NCBI RefSeq assembly: GCF_900090045.1
Contig: NC_041788.1
Location: 3,281,501-3,345,500, forward strand
Length of the DNA stretch: 64,000 nucleotides
Direction: 5' to 3'
Origin: Plasmodium malariae
Taxonomy: Eukaryota > Apicomplexa > Aconoidasida > Haemosporida > Plasmodiidae
Part shown: positions 11,236 to 22,978 of the stretch, piece by piece
Layout: every line of letters begins with the position of its first letter
Numbering within the stretch: the stretch's first letter is position 1
Notes under the pieces: model-generated
Seen by the model: the letters and a program-made list of their open reading frames with translations, nothing else
The model's database searches: none
What the model was told of the DNA's origin: nothing
Position numbers and translations under genes: made by a program

Positions 11236-14037
11236 CTATTCATACGTATTGTAATTGAAATCTTGAATTAAATTATTTTTTTTGGAACTGAAAGAGACCC
11301 AATTACTGTCAAATTTGTCCGAATATCGCAAAGGCATACACAAAAATTCTTCATCAAAATTTTGTACATCGGTTTTATTAAATAGGGGAGGTTTAAAGGG
11401 CGGTTTGACTCTTTTATATAGTACATTTTCCCAATTAACATTTTTAAAAAAAGGATGATTTTTTATTTCTTCTGCATCAGTTGCACCTGACCCTAATCTT
11501 TTTTTTGGATTTTTTTCAAATAATTTTTTTAACAAGTCAACAGCTTCAGGTGATAAATTACTAGGATAAGTTAAAGTTTCATATTTAATTCTTTCAAATA
11601 AAACATTTCTATTTGTACTATTAAATGGTAATTTTCCTGTTAACATTTCATATATCATAATTCCTAAGCTCCACCAATCGACAGCTTTCCCATGTCCAGT
11701 TTGTTCTATAATTTCTGGAGCTAAATATTCAGGGGTACCACACAACGATTTTGCTGAATTATTATCTGTAATACCTTCTTTGGATAGTCCAAAATCCGTT
11801 AGTCTAATATGTCCAAGTTCATCTAGTAACACATTTTCTGGTTTTAAATCTCTATATATAATATTTAGTTCATGTAAGTATTGCAATGCTAAGATTATTT
11901 CAGATGAATAAAAAATAGCTACTTCTTCCGAAAATTCTCTTAATTTTGATAGATGAAAAAATAATTCTCCACCTGGACAATACTCTAATATGAAATATAA
12001 TTTTTTGGATGTTTGAAAAGCATAATATAATTTAACTATAAATGGATGAGAAACACATTTTAATACATTTCTTTCAATTTTCGTATGTTCTAATTGATTT
12101 CGTGATATAATATTTTCTTTTCTTAATATTTTCATAGCATATAACATATTATTTTTAACATGTTTAACTAGTAGTACTTTTCCATAAGATCCTTTCCCTA
12201 TAACTTTTAAAAAATTAAAACTCTCTGGTCTTATTCCATTCTTTTTTTCATTTGATAAGGATACTGATTTTCTTGGTTCTTTTTTTTTCGTTTTTTCCTT
12301 CTCTTCTTGCATGTACAAGCAATTATCATTTAGAGTTAAAAAGTTATTGCTGCTACTGCTGCTATTGTTATTCATAGCGCAGTTTGCCATGTTGTCTTTG
12401 TAGCGCATCTCCTTCTTCAACTTTGAAAAGTAGGAATCCCTGTGAAGGAAGAGAAAATCAGCAGCAAAAATGATACGGGGGAGTAAAATAATGTCAAATG
12501 TAAATGTAAACCAAAAGGTACAGAGTGGAAAGATAAACCAAATGGTACAGAGTGGAAAGATAAGCAAAACAGCAAAATGACCAAGTTGCACTAAATGATA
12601 ATTTCATTTTTTCAACCGCTTCGACCTTTTTTATAACTCATAAAACATTGGTCAATAAGAGGGTTTGGTATATCAACTTAGTCACTGGCCCTCTTGTCGA
12701 AGTATGCAAAAGATGCATCATTTTATGCATGTATACGTATTTGTACGTGCACAAACAGGTGTACATACCTACACTTACGCAGAAATACGTACAAATATAC
12801 ACACATACGTAAACATATACATAAGCTTAAGTAACCTGTCATACGAAGCCATATCTGAATGCTCCTTTTTCGAATTGTTCACAAAATTCCACTTGTCATT
12901 TTTATCGTCATCCTCATTTAATGTGTTGATGGAACCCCTCTTACACACTTTTTTGGTGTCACTCGGTTTGGTGTCACTCGGTTTGGTGTCACCCGGTTTG
13001 GTGTCACCCGGTTTAATGTTCAGTGCTTTACTGGACACATTCTCTTCATCTGATAAACATTTAGCATATACGAACATATTATTACTAAACATACATTCGT
13101 TTATACGGCGCTTGAAAGGAGAGTTTTCCCTGTTTCCTTGCTTAAGGAATATTTTACACATACGATGATGCTTTCCATTCAAGTCAAAACCTTTTTTTTT
13201 TTTTGTTAATTTATTTTTTGTATGATTAATTTGGCTATCAACAGAAGTTTGTCGACCATTTGTGTTTTCCTTTAAATAATCGTGTTCTTCTCTTTTTTCA
13301 TTTTTATTATTATTTATTTTTAAAAATGGAATTTTAAATATCTTCCCTTTTTTTTTATTACTAAATTCATAATTTATTTTAAATAATTTTGTTCTTTCGA
13401 TGGAGTGACTGTTCTTAGTTGAGCAAAGGCTACTTCGTTTATCCTTAGATTCTTTATTATTAATTTCGTTATTCTTAAAATTTTGACTGCTGCCTGTATT
13501 TATATTACTGCTTTGGTTATTACTACTATTACTGTTAGTATTGCTGTTAGTATTGCTGTTAGTATTGCTGTTGGTATTGCTGTTAGTATTGCTGTTAGTA
13601 TTGCTGTTGGTATTGCTGTTAGTATTGCTGTTAGTATTGCTGTTAGTATTGCTGTTGGTATTGCTGTTGGTATTGCTGTTAGTATTGCTGTTAGTATTGC
13701 TGTTAGTACTACTGTTAGTATTGCTGTTAGTACTACTGTTAGTATTACTGTTAGTATTATTACTATTACTATTGTTACCCTCAGTTTTGTCAACATCTGG
13801 GGGCATATTGTGATAAGCCTTGTGCACTGCCGACTTGAACGTGTAATTCACATCGTTTCCCCCATGAAATGAATTTAGCTTTCTATTTTTCCTCCTTGTT
13901 TTCGTAATAATAAAATTAAAATACTTTTTGAATTTTTTTTTTTGTAATGATATAGTGCTTGATTGATCTGAAGGTATTTCATCATTTTTCTGTCTAGTTC
14001 TTTCGGAAAAATATTTGAAAATTTTCAAATGACTCAT
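11236..14037 (-). CDS. PKB: Protein kinase B-like AGC serine/threonine kinase
   Basis: Two exons on the - strand, 14037-12836 and 12439-11236. The junction AG|G (Arg401) closes the phase and gives 801 residues. The N-terminal 400 residues are basic, without a recognisable PH domain, and include about 20 NTNS repeats (12-base unit) and four GDTKP/SDTKP copies. The kinase domain starts near residue 475: GKGSYG loop (482-487), Lys504, YRD with catalytic Asp598, DFG at 616, activation-loop Thr636 in CGTPEY, and DWWSLG. The AGC C-tail includes PPFKPPL. The last residues contain IQDFNY at the hydrophobic-motif position, with Asn where AGC kinases usually have Ser/Thr. Family knowledge: the Plasmodium PKB lacks a PH domain, is activated by calmodulin, and acts in merozoite invasion. 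The upstream gap is a divergent promoter shared with the FBXO9-like gene. Confidence 0.9.
13510..13762 (-). repeat. NTNS-coding 12-base repeat in PKB
   Basis: About 20 copies of a 12-base unit (GTTAGTATTGCT on the + strand) coding Asn-Thr-Asn-Ser. It keeps the frame of the PKB N-terminal extension. Long frames over it on the + strand are shadows. Confidence 0.9.
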
Positions 14038-14257
14038 CCTTTTTAAGTTTATATATCGAGTCGGTGTATATTGTACACTTATGTATGTATGTGTGGGTAC
14101 GCGTTCATGAGCGTATAAGGATGCCTTTACGTGCCTCTTGCATTCTTTTTTTTAATATACATATTTGTATGTATGCATATATATGCCTGAGTATATGCGT
14201 ATGTGTATAAATAAACATGTTGAGGAAAAACAAGTAGTTGCGAGATTTTGCAAATTC

Positions 14258-14291
<34 letters not shown>

Positions 14292-15143
14292 CTTTAAAAA
14301 GAATGGCCTCTTTGGAATGCAAAGATGAAATATAAAATTAATTGGACATTAAAAAAAAAAGTATAACTTCATTTTATTATTTTCTGAAAAATTATACAAG
14401 CAGAATTGGTGAAATAATTTTTTTTTGTTTTTTTCTTCTTCATGTAATAAACAAAAGAGTAACAAAAAAAAAAAAAAAAAAAAATTAACTCAATAAATAG
14501 GGAATTTTGGTGTATGTACTTTTTTTTTTTTTTTTTTTTTTTTTTTGAAGTATCAAAAAATGTTAGTAAATAAATGCACGTAAAAATGAAGGCAAATAAA
14601 TGCACATAAAAATGAAGGCAAATAAATGCACATTTTCTTTTCTTTTTTTTTGTTTTCATGCATTTCAAATAATGTATATGAATTAATTGGCGCATGTAAA
14701 ATATATAATAGCTGTATACTCCTCACATATTTATTTGTTTATTTTACTTTGCTATATTTTGCTACATACTGTTTGATTTTACTTCATTTAATTTATTTTT
14801 TCTTTACTTCATTTCATTTATTTTTTCTTTACTTCATTTCATTTATGTTTTCTTTACTTCATTTCATTTATGTTTTCTTTACTTCATTTCATTTATTTTT
14901 TCTTTACTTTGTTTAATTTTTCCTCATTTTCCTTATTTTTTTTTTATTTTTTTTGACTTGAAACATGCTGAAATATTTTATTTACACGTTTGTTGGGTAA
15001 CCACATTTTATAGACCCATATGCAGGTAACATGTAGAACTGTTCATGTAGATTCAGTTAAATTTATAATGTGTATTGTTAAGCAAAAGAAGCAATAATTT
15101 TTAATGCTTAAAATTTTTGGTACGCTTTTAAAATAAAATTTTA

Positions 15144-15222
<79 letters not shown>

Positions 15223-15596
15223 CATGTACACGCGTAAATAAGAACATGTATGCATAAGCATGTATGTATATGTTTTTACAAACTGTTACCCCCCCATTAC
15301 ACATGTACTTTTCGAACAAAAATAATTTTTTTTTTTTTTTATATTTTTATATTTTATTTTTTTATTTTTTTATTATTATCTTATTATTTTTGTATTATTA
15401 TCTTATTATTTTTTTATTATTATCTTATTATTTTTTTATTATTATCTTATTATTTTTTTATTATTTATTATTATTTTTTTTTTTTGTTAATATAGAAGAG
15501 CAATCATTTTATGCGTCTATGAATTTATGACCTCAAGAAAATTCATCTTTTCCTTATTTTACCAATTTTTACATTACACATTTTTTTAAATTGGAA
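14038..15596. other. Divergent intergenic region, PKB / FBXO9-like
   Basis: This must contain the promoters of both flanking genes. It holds a 30-T run (14261-14290), more T runs near 14521-14546, three near-copies of GTAAATAAATGCAC-type sequence at 14570-14635, a 26-base array of TTTCTTTACTTCATTTCATTTA units (14797-14916), a TA/GTATAT microsatellite (15151-15225) and an array of TTATTATCTTATTATTTTT (15370-15480). No coding region is supported. Confidence 0.5.
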
Positions 15597-17463
15597 ATGT
15601 TTGAAAAAACCAATCAAAAGAGTAGCAAGTCTATAAAATATACAAACGAAAATAAAGAAAAAGCAGAAAAATTATTTATGCAAGCGTTAAATCATGAGCA
15701 TGATGAAAACTTTTTAAAGGCTGTGAAGTTCTATCAAGAAGCCATAAAACTATACCCGAATATTCTAAAAATATATATCAGTGACAAGGACGAACAAGTG
15801 TAAAAAATAGAGAGCGTGTATATGTATATATGTGTGTATATGTATATATGTGTGTATATGTATATATGAGTGTATATGTATATATGAGTGTATATGTATA
15901 TATGAGTGTATATGTATATATGAGTGTATATGTATATATGAGTGTATATGTATACATGAGTGTATATGTATATATGAGTGTATATGTATATATGAGTGTA
16001 TATGTATATATGAGTGTATATGTGCATGAATGCGTACGTATATATGTTTCAATAAATGAAGGGTTGTCAAATGAGTCCAGAGCATATGCTGAAATTGGAG
16101 TATGAATTGTTCATTTTTCTTTTTTTAAACTAGCTCGTTTGTTAAATTTCAATGCAAGCTATATTGTACAGTTATTATTTTTATATTTATTTTTATCCTT
16201 GTCCTTTCCCCTAACCTTACCTTTATTTTTTTCTTTTTTTTTTTCTTTGTTGTTGCGTGTAGAGATAAGAATGAATCAGCTGAAGAAAATGAGCAACAGG
16301 AAAATACATATTTAATTGATATATTAACAGAAAATTTTTTCTCAGTAATAAAGTTTTTAGACTTTTATTCCATGCATAGGTCTAAAATATGTGCATATTA
16401 TTAAAAATGCGCATTTTATGAAAAAAAGAAATACGTTATAAATTAATTTATAAAGATCTGAAATGTATAAAAGTATAATATTCAGTACAAATCAATGGTT
16501 CATGTATGTGTGAAAAGTGAAATTAGTGTGTCTGATTTGCAGTTAGGTTTTATTCATCCATATATACATACACAAACGTACACATCCATACGTCCATACG
16601 TCCATGCATATATACGCCTCCAAAAATGGGCATCGCCATTTTTGACAGCTAATCGAACTAACATATTTATAAGAAAATTCATTTCCATTTATGAAAAAGA
16701 TTAGATTGAAAAAAAAAGTCATTAATGCAAAAATAAAATATTTTTAACATTAGATTAAATAATATTAACTGTTCATAATTTGTCATTTTTTTTTTATTTT
16801 TTTTTTTTTTTTTTTTTTTATTTTATTTTTTATTTTTTTTTTTTTATTTTTTTTTTATTTTTGCATATTAAACAAAATAGGTTACTGTTTTCATGCAAAG
16901 GTATTTACTCTGTGATATCGATTGAATGCGAATATAAACGTTTAAGTGATATACATTTCTCAAACTCTGAAGATAAAATCATATTATATGGGAATTCTTT
17001 TAAAAGGTTTGTATAAAAGGAATTCAAAAAGAGTAAAGCTATAAAAGAAAAGTAATGTGGTGATATGCACCAGCAAATAAAAAAGAAAATAATAAAATAA
17101 AAATTAACTAGATTATTTCAGTAATTTTTTTCCATTAACCATTACAATGTTTTCAGGTTACTGTTAGAATATCCGCGTGTTCGGCATGACGGTGTCTACA
17201 TTAGTTGTGTTACTTATATAAGATGTAAGTTGTTAAAAAGCAGAAAAGGGGAAAAAAACAAACAAACAAAAATTTTACGTTTTTGAGTGTGCATATGTGT
17301 ATGTGGAAATATTAAAAAAAAAAAAAAAAAAAAAAAATTGCATTTTGTGTGAAAACATGTTCGTAAAAAAAAAAAAAAATGAGAAATAATAAAATTTTTG
17401 AGGTTATAGCATTTTTTTTTTTTTCGAAGACAAGCAAATATATTTATTTATAAATAAATAAAA

Positions 17464-17525
<62 letters not shown>

Positions 17526-18593
17526 TGTGCGTACTTGTACGTTTCTATTTTTGTGCGCATTAATTTTTATGTATACACGCCCTCCTCCGGTTAAAATTTT
17601 TCTTTAAACAGCTTTAAAAGATATCGGAAATATACACTTGGATCCAAAAGACAGGGATAGAGTTATTTATAACCCGTGTGTGGTTACGTATTTTCGCTAC
17701 TTACTATTTTTGAATGAATCGAACAAAGTTCTTATAATGCGATCTGAAGTAAATAAAAAAGAAGTTTTAGAAGCTTTAGAAATATCGTATCGAAAAATAA
17801 AAAATTGGAATCTGTCTTTACCAAGTGTTGAGTTAATTAAAGATTTGTTAAAATTTCAAGGAGAGGTTGAAAATAGTTTAGTCAAAATGATAAGAATAGG
17901 TGAATATACATATAATAGAGAAGAAAAAACAATAGAAATACACTATTCCGAATTGCTACACGACCCTTATAAGTACAAAAATATTGTTCATTTGCGCTTG
18001 CAAAATTATTTGAGCGCGTATAACAATATGCTGAAGTGGATTTCTTTTAAAATTCTGTCAAAAATTAAGATGAACTATTCGGAGGATACTCTGAATATTA
18101 ATAATAAGCAGTACAGGTAACAAACACATGGGGGCAATTACATATAAATATGAGTTTATACGTAAATATGAGTTTATACGTAAATATGAGTTTATACGTA
18201 AATACTAGCTTATACGTAAATACTAGCTTATACGTAAATACTAGCCTATACGTAAATACTAGCCTATACGTAAATACTAGCCTATACGTAAATACTAGCC
18301 TATACGTAAATACTAGCCTATACGTAAATATTAGTTTATACGTAAATACTAGCTTATACGTAAATATGAGTTTATACATAAATATAAGTATGTAGTACAT
18401 ATATATATATATATATATATATGTATTTCTACATGCACAGTTCCGTATACAAAATGCACGCGTATTCATATAAACATTTTTTGGTGCTTTCTCCCCTTTT
18501 AGGTCTTTCTTTTTTTTTAACCTGAAGTTTTTATCTCACCTTTTTATAACAAAGATATATGAAACTCAACCATTTAAAAGAGAGCCAAGTTAA
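15597..18593 (+). CDS. F-box only protein 9 (FBXO9/Hrt3)-like protein
   Basis: Six exons: 15597-15780, 16265-16379, 16881-17006, 17157-17224, 17612-18116 and 18503-18593. Phases close across all five introns and give 362 residues. The domain order is that of FBXO9, a substrate adaptor of SCF ubiquitin ligases: a TPR/MIT-like start (AEKLFMQALNHEHDENFLKA, then VKFYQEAIKLYPNI), a divergent F-box (ILTENFFSVIKFLDFYSMHR then LLFSCKGIY), the family's signature LLEYPRVRHDGVYISCVTYI, FRYLLFLNESNKVLIMRS, and the C-terminal beta domain ending FFNLKFLSHLFITKIYETQPF. The first junction (A|AT, donor GTGACA) is the least certain; the alternative donor at 15798 does not keep phase. Introns 1 and 5 both contain 18-base tandem arrays. 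Human FBXO9 is somewhat longer. Confidence 0.8.
15820..16022. repeat. 18-base array in FBXO9-like intron 1
   Basis: About 11 copies of GTGTATATGTATATATGA. It lies within intron 1 (15781-16264). All frames are open because the unit is a multiple of three without stops, so open frames here are not genes. Confidence 0.9.
18146..18386. repeat. 18-base array in FBXO9-like intron 5
   Basis: About 13 copies of AGTTTATACGTAAATATG, with an internal block of variants (ACTAGCCTATACGTAAAT). It starts about 30 bases after the exon 5 donor. Confidence 0.9.
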
Positions 18594-19244
18594 CTTTTTA
18601 CATGCACATATGTAACATGGAATATCGCACATACATGCAAAAAAAGTTTGCATGAAATAATTTTCATTGGTACATGTGTTTAAGTATGTATGCATTTATA
18701 CATGTATACGTAAATTTACGTAAGTTTATGCTTATATATAAATATATATAGGTATCTCATGTATTAAGGGGTAACTCTTTCAAACAAAACCCAGTTAAAA
18801 AAAAAAAAAAAAAAAAGAAACGATGCTTTGTCGTATGATTTTATTTTTTTAACGTTTTAAGCTATATTTCCGTTTATTTTATTTTATTTTATTTTTTTAA
18901 TTTATTTACAAATTAGTTTTTAGTATAAATTTTCCTATTCCATCTGTGCACTTTTTATAATTTTACATTATTTTGAATGCTATTTTAATAAATTTTATTT
19001 AATATGATTACTTTTGAATAAACTCTTATTAAGGGAAAATTCTTTTCGAATATTTTTGTTAAAAATTAAAGTGTACAAATATGATCAAGTCAGGTAAATT
19101 TTTTTTTTTTTCTTTTTTTTTTTTTTCTTTTTTTCTTTTTCAAATTATTGAAAAAAATAAAAGGCAAATGGGACTGGACTTTCCACAATATTATCCATAT
19201 TTTAAGAATTAACAAATAGTAGTTAAAAAAGAAGTGTAGAAAAT
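18594..19244. other. Intergenic, nothing recognised
   Basis: AT-rich spacer between two + strand genes. It holds TACGTAAATTTACG motifs near 18708-18725 and poly-T stretches (19097-19140). No coding or RNA gene is seen. Confidence 0.5.
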
Positions 19245-20473
19245 ATGCATTATGAGAATTTTTATTTCATTAAAGACTTAAAGCCTTTTTTGAATAATTT
19301 ATCATTACAATGTTTACTTATAAAATACATAGATGACCCACCAGACCATATAAATAACATAATAAGGTATCACTACTTAGTTGCTGATGTAAGCGGATGT
19401 GTAATATTATGCATACCTCAAATGTTTATACAAGAGGAACTGAATAAAAATAACATTGACATTTTGAATGATGATATTGAGGATCTGCTCGACTGTTACG
19501 GTAACACGAATTTTAACATGTACGAAAATGCATATATAAGCTCAAATATGAGTGCAAATGTAAATGCAAATATAAATGCAAGTGCAAATGCAAGTACAAA
19601 AGCAAGTACAAAAGCAAGTACAAATGCCAGTACAAATGCATACAAAAATGTAAATACAAATGCAAATACAAGTGCAAATACAAGTGCAAATACAAGTGCA
19701 AATACAAGTGCAAATACAAATGCAAATACAAATGTAAATATAAATACAAATAGTAAGAATAACTATAACAGTAGTAATGTAACGGACGAACAGAAGTATA
19801 TTTATGATATAAATAAAAAATCAAGTAGTTCCAAAACGTTAAAATACTTTTTTAGAGTAGGTGATATATTAAAAATACACGGTGCTGTAACTACATGGTC
19901 AATGGGGAAAATGGTAGCAAAAAAGGAAAAAAATAAAAAAAAATAAAATAAAAGTAAAGGAATTATGCACGCAGGAAAAAAACACAAGTTCGTTTTTTTC
20001 ATTCCATTTACACAATTACACAATTACGCACTTACACACTTGCACAATTACACAATTAAACTACTCAAGTACCCAAGTTAATGTCTTCTTTTTTTATATT
20101 TTTTTTATTTTGTGTTTATGTGTGAGTTCCTACATGCTTAAAATTAGCACATTATTTTTTTTTCCCTTCTCAGGTCATAATGCCTAACACCAGGACAAAA
20201 AAAAATAATCCCAATGAAATTCTTGGTTCAATTGTAAGAGTTGGCTTTTTCAACATGAACGTAAATCTTGAATTGAATGTAAGTAATTTAATTTCATCAA
20301 CAACTGAAAAGAAGTATCACATGGATGATAATAATGCAAATAATTTAGTACGTAATAATATTATAAAAAAAAATATGGAAAATAAAAATTACCTCACAAC
20401 GGAACGTTTAAATAAAAATAAGGTAAGTAAATATGATATACTTCCCTTACTAAATGATGAAGATATATTATAA
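19245..20473 (+). CDS. SOSS-B (NABP/hSSB)-like single-strand DNA-binding OB-fold protein
   Basis: Two exons, 19245-19913 and 20174-20473, joined in phase 0 (ATG|GTC), giving 322 residues. The start FIKDLKPFLNNLSLQCLLIKY matches the SOSS-B opening (VKDIKPGLKNLNL in human). YLVADVSGCVILCI is the OB-fold strand pair, and FRVGDILKIHGAVTTWSMGK plus MVIMPNTRT in exon 2 corresponds to the GDIIRL...GCLTLYTGRGG segment. About 110 residues, including a run of Asn/Thr/Ser/Ala repeats (19540-19760), are inserted between the strands. The exon 2 tail is Asn/Lys-rich. In animals SOSS-B binds single-stranded DNA at breaks and with INTS3 forms the SOSS complex; the role here is inferred. A generic OB-fold RNA/DNA binder is the alternative. 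Confidence 0.65.
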
Positions 20474-21332
20474 CCTTTTCTCAATTAATTTTTCATATAA
20501 AATGGGTGGAAAATAAATGGGGGAGATATGTAAAAAGAGGGAGCTACAATTTGCAAAATCATTTGTCTGTTCGATATTTTAGGGATTAAATTATGCTATA
20601 AGTATATGTATGTATGAATAATCAGTTATATTTAAAAACTGTAGCAGTAAATGTGAAGAGTGGTTAGATAAAAAAAAAAAAAAAAAAAAAATAGATTTAC
20701 CTTTTATGAAGAAAATTTGATTAGTGAGTACTTACTCGAAATGCACACATTTTACAGTCCATGAAATATGATAAAATGTTTTTAATACTTGAAGCATTTT
20801 CCCACATGTGTACACGCACGTATTTGTATATATACACATATATATATGTGTGAAGAGTATGGTTAAAAAATTAAATATTCCTAGTTTTCCCTTTTGAGGA
20901 AGGAAAAATTAGTTTTAAAAAAAATGGATAAATATTAAAAAAAAGTTCATAGTATAACATCTTCTCATCATCTGCTTCTCGTCCCTTTAATTTGGGAAAA
21001 ACAGTACAGCGTATTGTACCATTATTTGCTGAACTGAGATAACAAAATATCTGTACGTATATACATACATATTCATACATACATATTCATACATACATAT
21101 TCATACATACATATGCATACACATACACATATACACATACACATATACACATACACATATACACATACACATATACACATACACATATACACATACACAT
21201 ACACATATACACATACACATATACACATACATATATACACATACATATACACATACCAGTATGGGAATATAAAAAAATTCCTTTTTTTTTAAATAAAAGG
21301 CAGAATTAAAATGTGTAATTACAATGACCTTG
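20474..21332. other. Convergent intergenic region
   Basis: Between the 3' ends of the SOSS-B-like (+) and STEEP1-like (-) genes. It contains a poly-A run at 20670-20689, a TATATA tract at 20825-20850 and the ACATACACAT array at 21060-21255. No gene is seen. Confidence 0.5.
21060..21255. repeat. CATATACACATACA microsatellite
   Basis: A TACATATTCA array (four copies) grades into a longer ACACATATACACATAC array of mixed 6- and 12-base periods. Confidence 0.85.
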
Positions 21333-21830
21333 TCAAATGTCTGAAAAAAATTTACATTTTGTCTGATCCTTTAACAAAGAATAGTCATAATAATAAATGA
21401 ATGAGTTTTGCTCATTCAAATTATTAACATATCCAATTGGTACAGCACATTCTTTGCATAGTATTCTATATTGTACTTCAGCCCCATGTTTTCTTTTAAT
21501 TACTATTCGCTCTGTTTGCGTTTTATGAAATTTTTTATGTATAATCTTTTTAAATGGAAATATAATAGAATTATCTGTTTTTCTCGTGGGTAATTTTTTT
21601 ATATCTATTTCACTAATTAAGCAATTAAAGCCACATAAAAAACAAAAGTAAACCATAAAATCTTTTTCAATTTTTCCGACAGCACTATCTCTTGAGGTAT
21701 AATTTAATATTCGAAACTTTTTTTGTTTATTGTCATCTTTTAATGCTTCCTGTTCATTTTGCACTTTTCTCTTAATTTCGAGTAGTGATATTTGGTTCTT
21801 TTCTTTCTTATCATCATCCTTATTTTCCAT
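21333..21830 (-). CDS. STEEP1/CXorf56 (UPF0428) family protein
   Basis: A single exon of 165 residues. After a charged N-terminal region, VYFCFLCGFNCLISEIDIKK followed by LPTRKTDNS, then TERIVIKRKHGAEVQYRILC and KECAVPIGYVN, line up in order with the human STEEP1 core (YCLCGQ..., LPMRPRDRS, YLRRPEGIERQYR, CAKCGLPLFY). The two Cys pairs (CFLC and CKEC) look like a split zinc-binding site; one Cys position differs from the human CxCG. The human C-terminal coiled-coil part is missing, so this is a core-only version. In mammals STEEP1 promotes STING exit from the ER. Plasmodium has no STING that I know of, so the role here must be older and different. Start: ATG at 21830. Confidence 0.75.
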   Translation of the reverse strand: MENKDDDKKEKNQISLLEIKRKVQNEQEALKDDNKQKKFRILNYTSRDSAVGKIEKDFMVYFCFLCGFNCLISEIDIKKLPTRKTDNSIIFPFKKIIHKKFHKTQTERIVIKRKHGAEVQYRILCKECAVPIGYVNNLNEQNSFIYYYDYSLLKDQTKCKFFSDI

Positions 21831-22529
21831 TTTTTTTTAAAATAAAAAGCGAAAAAATATGACCATGTTAATTTTTATTATTATTATTTTTTTTTTTTTT
21901 TGAAAAAATTAAGAAAAATTTGAGTAGAGCACTTTTTTTTTTTAACACTTTGGCAAATATCACATGTTTTACTTTGCTAACCTGACCTAATGGCATGAAT
22001 AATTATATATGTATATATATATATATATAGATAGATAGATAGATATATATATTATATTTTTTTCCCCATTTTATGGAACAGTTTATATATACTACTTATA
22101 ATACCGCATCGCTTTGTGTTACATGCTGCATATTTTATATTGTATTTTATTATGCCGTGTTAAGTTTTTATCTTTTTTTATTTTGCATTTGTGCGTATTT
22201 TCATTTGTAATTATTTAGAAACATTTATTCGATAATGACATGTGGCTAATTTTATTTTTAAACAAAAAAAGAAGAAAAAAGAAGAAAAAAGATAAAATAA
22301 TGTAAAACATACTTTTAAGGAATTTAAAAAAGGCTTCATTATAATGAGCTATTTATTTTTGAAAAATATAAAATTGGGTGTTAATTAAAACGGCGTAGGT
22401 TGGATGGAATAATTTTTTTAAATCCCAAAAAGATCAGGCAATGCTTATTTTGCCAAGTTTGGCAAGGAGAGCGGAAAATGCATTAGGTTGAAACGTGTAT
22501 GGCTAATGCGTACACGTACGTCTATGCAA

Positions 22530-22545
22530 GTATACATGTACTTAC

Positions 22546-22576
<31 letters not shown>

Positions 22577-22652
22577 TGTATGTATGTATGTATGTATGTA
22601 TGTATGTATGTATGTATGTATGTATGTATGTATGTATGTATGTATGTATGTA
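22530..22652. repeat. (TATG)n microsatellite
   Basis: About 30 near-perfect TATG copies, flanked by ACATATG. It is the same unit as the array at 6061-6232. Confidence 0.95.
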
Positions 22653-22835
22653 CATATGTATGTATAAGCTAGAGGAGACCCCTTTTTTCTGCAATGTTCA
22701 TTTTAACAAAATTTCATGTATATAATAAAAAGAATTATAACCAGTGCATATTTTATTTGTGCTAACAGAAATATATTTTTTTTTTTTCAGTCGAATATTC
22801 TATGCTTTCATTTCGACTTTATTTGTCCCATCTTT

Positions 22836-22950
22836 TAGCCATCGTTCAGCCATCGATTAGTCATCGTTCAGCCATCGCTTAGCCATCGCTTAGCCATCGC
22901 TTAGCCATCGCTTAGCCATCGCTTAGCCATCGCTTAGCCATCGATTAGCC
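22836..22950. repeat. 11-base AGCCATCGCTT array in the PIG-V 5' leader
   Basis: About ten copies of AGCCATCGCTT with variants CGTTC and CGATT. It ends about 30 bases before the PIG-V start codon, so it is likely transcribed as 5' UTR. Confidence 0.85.
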
Positions 22951-22978
22951 GGTCTTTTATTCGTTTATCTCGGGGGAA

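Larger units (their letters stand above)
21831..22978. other. Divergent intergenic region, STEEP1-like / PIG-V
   Basis: Promoter region for both flanking genes. It includes a TA/GATA tract (22006-22050), a poly-T run (21887-21901), the TATG array (22530-22652) and an 11-base array just before the PIG-V ATG. No coding region is seen. Confidence 0.5.

Noticed and set aside
13483..13872. Val/Leu/Ala-rich open frames opposite PKB
   Set aside because: Shadows of the NTNS repeat on the other strand.
15734..16105. Open frames of IHIHTYI / CICIYE type
   Set aside because: The 18-base intron array keeps all frames open; the DNA is inside an intron of the FBXO9-like gene.
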